Assembly: GCF_026262505.1 (NCBI RefSeq)
Contig: NC_067206.1
Coordinates: forward strand, 8,150,879-8,214,878
Source: Trichomonas vaginalis G3
Lineage: Eukaryota > Parabasalia > Trichomonadida > Trichomonadidae
DNA length: 64,000 nucleotides
Direction: 5' to 3'
Below are positions 63,624-64,000 of this stretch, one piece after another. How positions within the stretch are numbered: position 1 is the stretch's first letter; each line of letters opens with the position of its first letter. A model generated the notes under the pieces. The model saw only the letters and a program-made list of their open reading frames with translations. It was not told where the DNA came from and did no database searches. The position numbers and the translations under genes were made by a program.

Positions 63624-63723
63624 TAAATTTATTTTTGTGCTATGTTTTCATACGTGTGAGGGTGGTGATATCATTTATTTTTAAGTTTATTTTTTATTTT
63701 ATTTTTATTTTATTTTTATATAA

Positions 63724-64000
63724 ATGACGAAAACTATTGAGATAACAAACTACAACGGTCATGAGTTCAAGAACTTGTTCTTCGTTCCTCGTGAAAATAC
63801 ATTCTATCAGATACGAGGGAGAAAGGGTAAAGTTAGTTTGAGCGTTTACGACAACAAACATAATGGGAGATATATAAAAGCAATAGATACAAACGGTAAG
63901 CGTGTTTCATTAGCTTTGTCAAAACTTACTAACATTTATTTTGACAGTGACTTTGACTCTGACGATTTGAGTGACAGCAGCGATAGTGAAAAATATGAAC
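63724..64000 (+). CDS. 108-aa protein, cut by window end (unit G)
   Basis: It starts at the ATG at 63724 after the T-rich box run. It differs from the other copies by a few residues (NGHEFKNLF; DDLSDSSDSEKYE at the acidic tail). The stop lies beyond the window. Confidence 0.78.
   Translation, partial: MTKTIEITNYNGHEFKNLFFVPRENTFYQIRGRKGKVSLSVYDNKHNGRYIKAIDTNGKRVSLALSKLTNIYFDSDFDSDDLSDSSDSEKYE

Larger units (their letters stand above)
1..64000 (+). repeat. Head-to-tail tandem array of a Polinton-like element, seven units
   Basis: The same gene set recurs in the same order and direction. The 145-aa gene starts at 5069, 15175, 23942, 32722, 41496, 50272 and 59032, which gives spacings of 8760-8780 bases, except for about 10.1 kb where a mariner copy is included. 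Units C-G are nearly identical, so amplification or homogenisation is recent. The array runs beyond both ends of the window. No host gene or non-element flank is visible. Confidence 0.97.
53715..64000 (+). mobile_element. Unit G, broken, carries a DNA transposon, cut by window end
   Basis: The polymerase has several breaks, the minor capsid candidate about one, and the major capsid gene is split by a 1.73-kb transposon. From about 63,500 to the window end the sequence switches to a diverged lineage. Confidence 0.92.

Noticed and set aside
1-64000. CRISPR array or prokaryotic operons
   Set aside because: Repeats are either kilobase units or adjoining minisatellites without unique spacers. Gene starts lack ribosome binding sites, and mariner and Polinton-type genes point to a eukaryote.
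1-64000. tRNA or rRNA genes
   Set aside because: No cloverleaf-like or conserved rRNA stretches were noticed. The spacers are short and fully accounted for by boxes and palindromes.

Overview
The window is one long head-to-tail tandem array of a small virus-like DNA element. The repeat unit is about 8.77 kb and seven units are visible, all in the same direction. Each unit carries a protein-primed family B DNA polymerase, an HNH (NUMOD4-type) endonuclease, a putative major capsid protein, a putative minor capsid protein and five small proteins. This makes it a relative of Polintons and Polinton-like viruses. I find no integrase, packaging ATPase, adenovirus-type protease or terminal inverted repeats. 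The host is a eukaryote with AT-rich DNA. The mariner copies (DD34D, about 1.3 kb, TA target), the Polinton-like genes and a TACTAAC-type intron signal fit a trichomonad such as Trichomonas vaginalis, but this is inference and is not proved by the sequence.

Layout, with the hairpin upstream of the polymerase taken as unit boundary: A 1-8497 (5' end outside the window), B 8498-18608, C 18609-27386, D 27387-36166, E 36167-44940, F 44941-53714, G 53715-64000 (3' end outside). Gene order in every unit is: pPolB (+), HNH (-), minor capsid candidate (-), 86-aa basic protein (-), 145-aa protein (+), major capsid candidate (+), 146-aa membrane protein (+), 78-aa protein (+), 108-aa protein (+), then a 330-base noncoding control region. 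Units D and E look whole. In A, B, C, F and G the polymerase is broken, while the capsid and small genes are mostly intact. Unit D is used as the reference and carries the full descriptions.

Three other mobile pieces sit in the array. The same mariner insertion lies in the polymerase of A and B. A 1.73-kb nonautonomous DNA transposon with 9-bp terminal inverted repeats and an 8-bp target duplication lies in the capsid gene of G. The HNH gene itself exists in two divergent versions, type 1 in A and B and type 2 in C-G, within otherwise nearly identical backbones. Unit B is a mosaic: a C-like backbone with an A-like tract of about 4.2 kb that has the HNH gene near its centre and the mariner at its left edge. 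This is the footprint expected from endonuclease-driven gene conversion.

The genes suggest a self-replicating, capsid-forming element: pPolB for replication, two capsid proteins, a membrane protein, basic small proteins and a homing-type nuclease. Most genes have a TTTTTAT box just upstream of the ATG. The control region holds six 12-bp iterons and a 47-base hairpin, and the 78/108-aa spacer holds a nested palindrome with compensatory changes between lineages. Two pairs of genes share domains: the HNH C-terminus with the 108-aa protein, and the 145-aa with the 78-aa protein.
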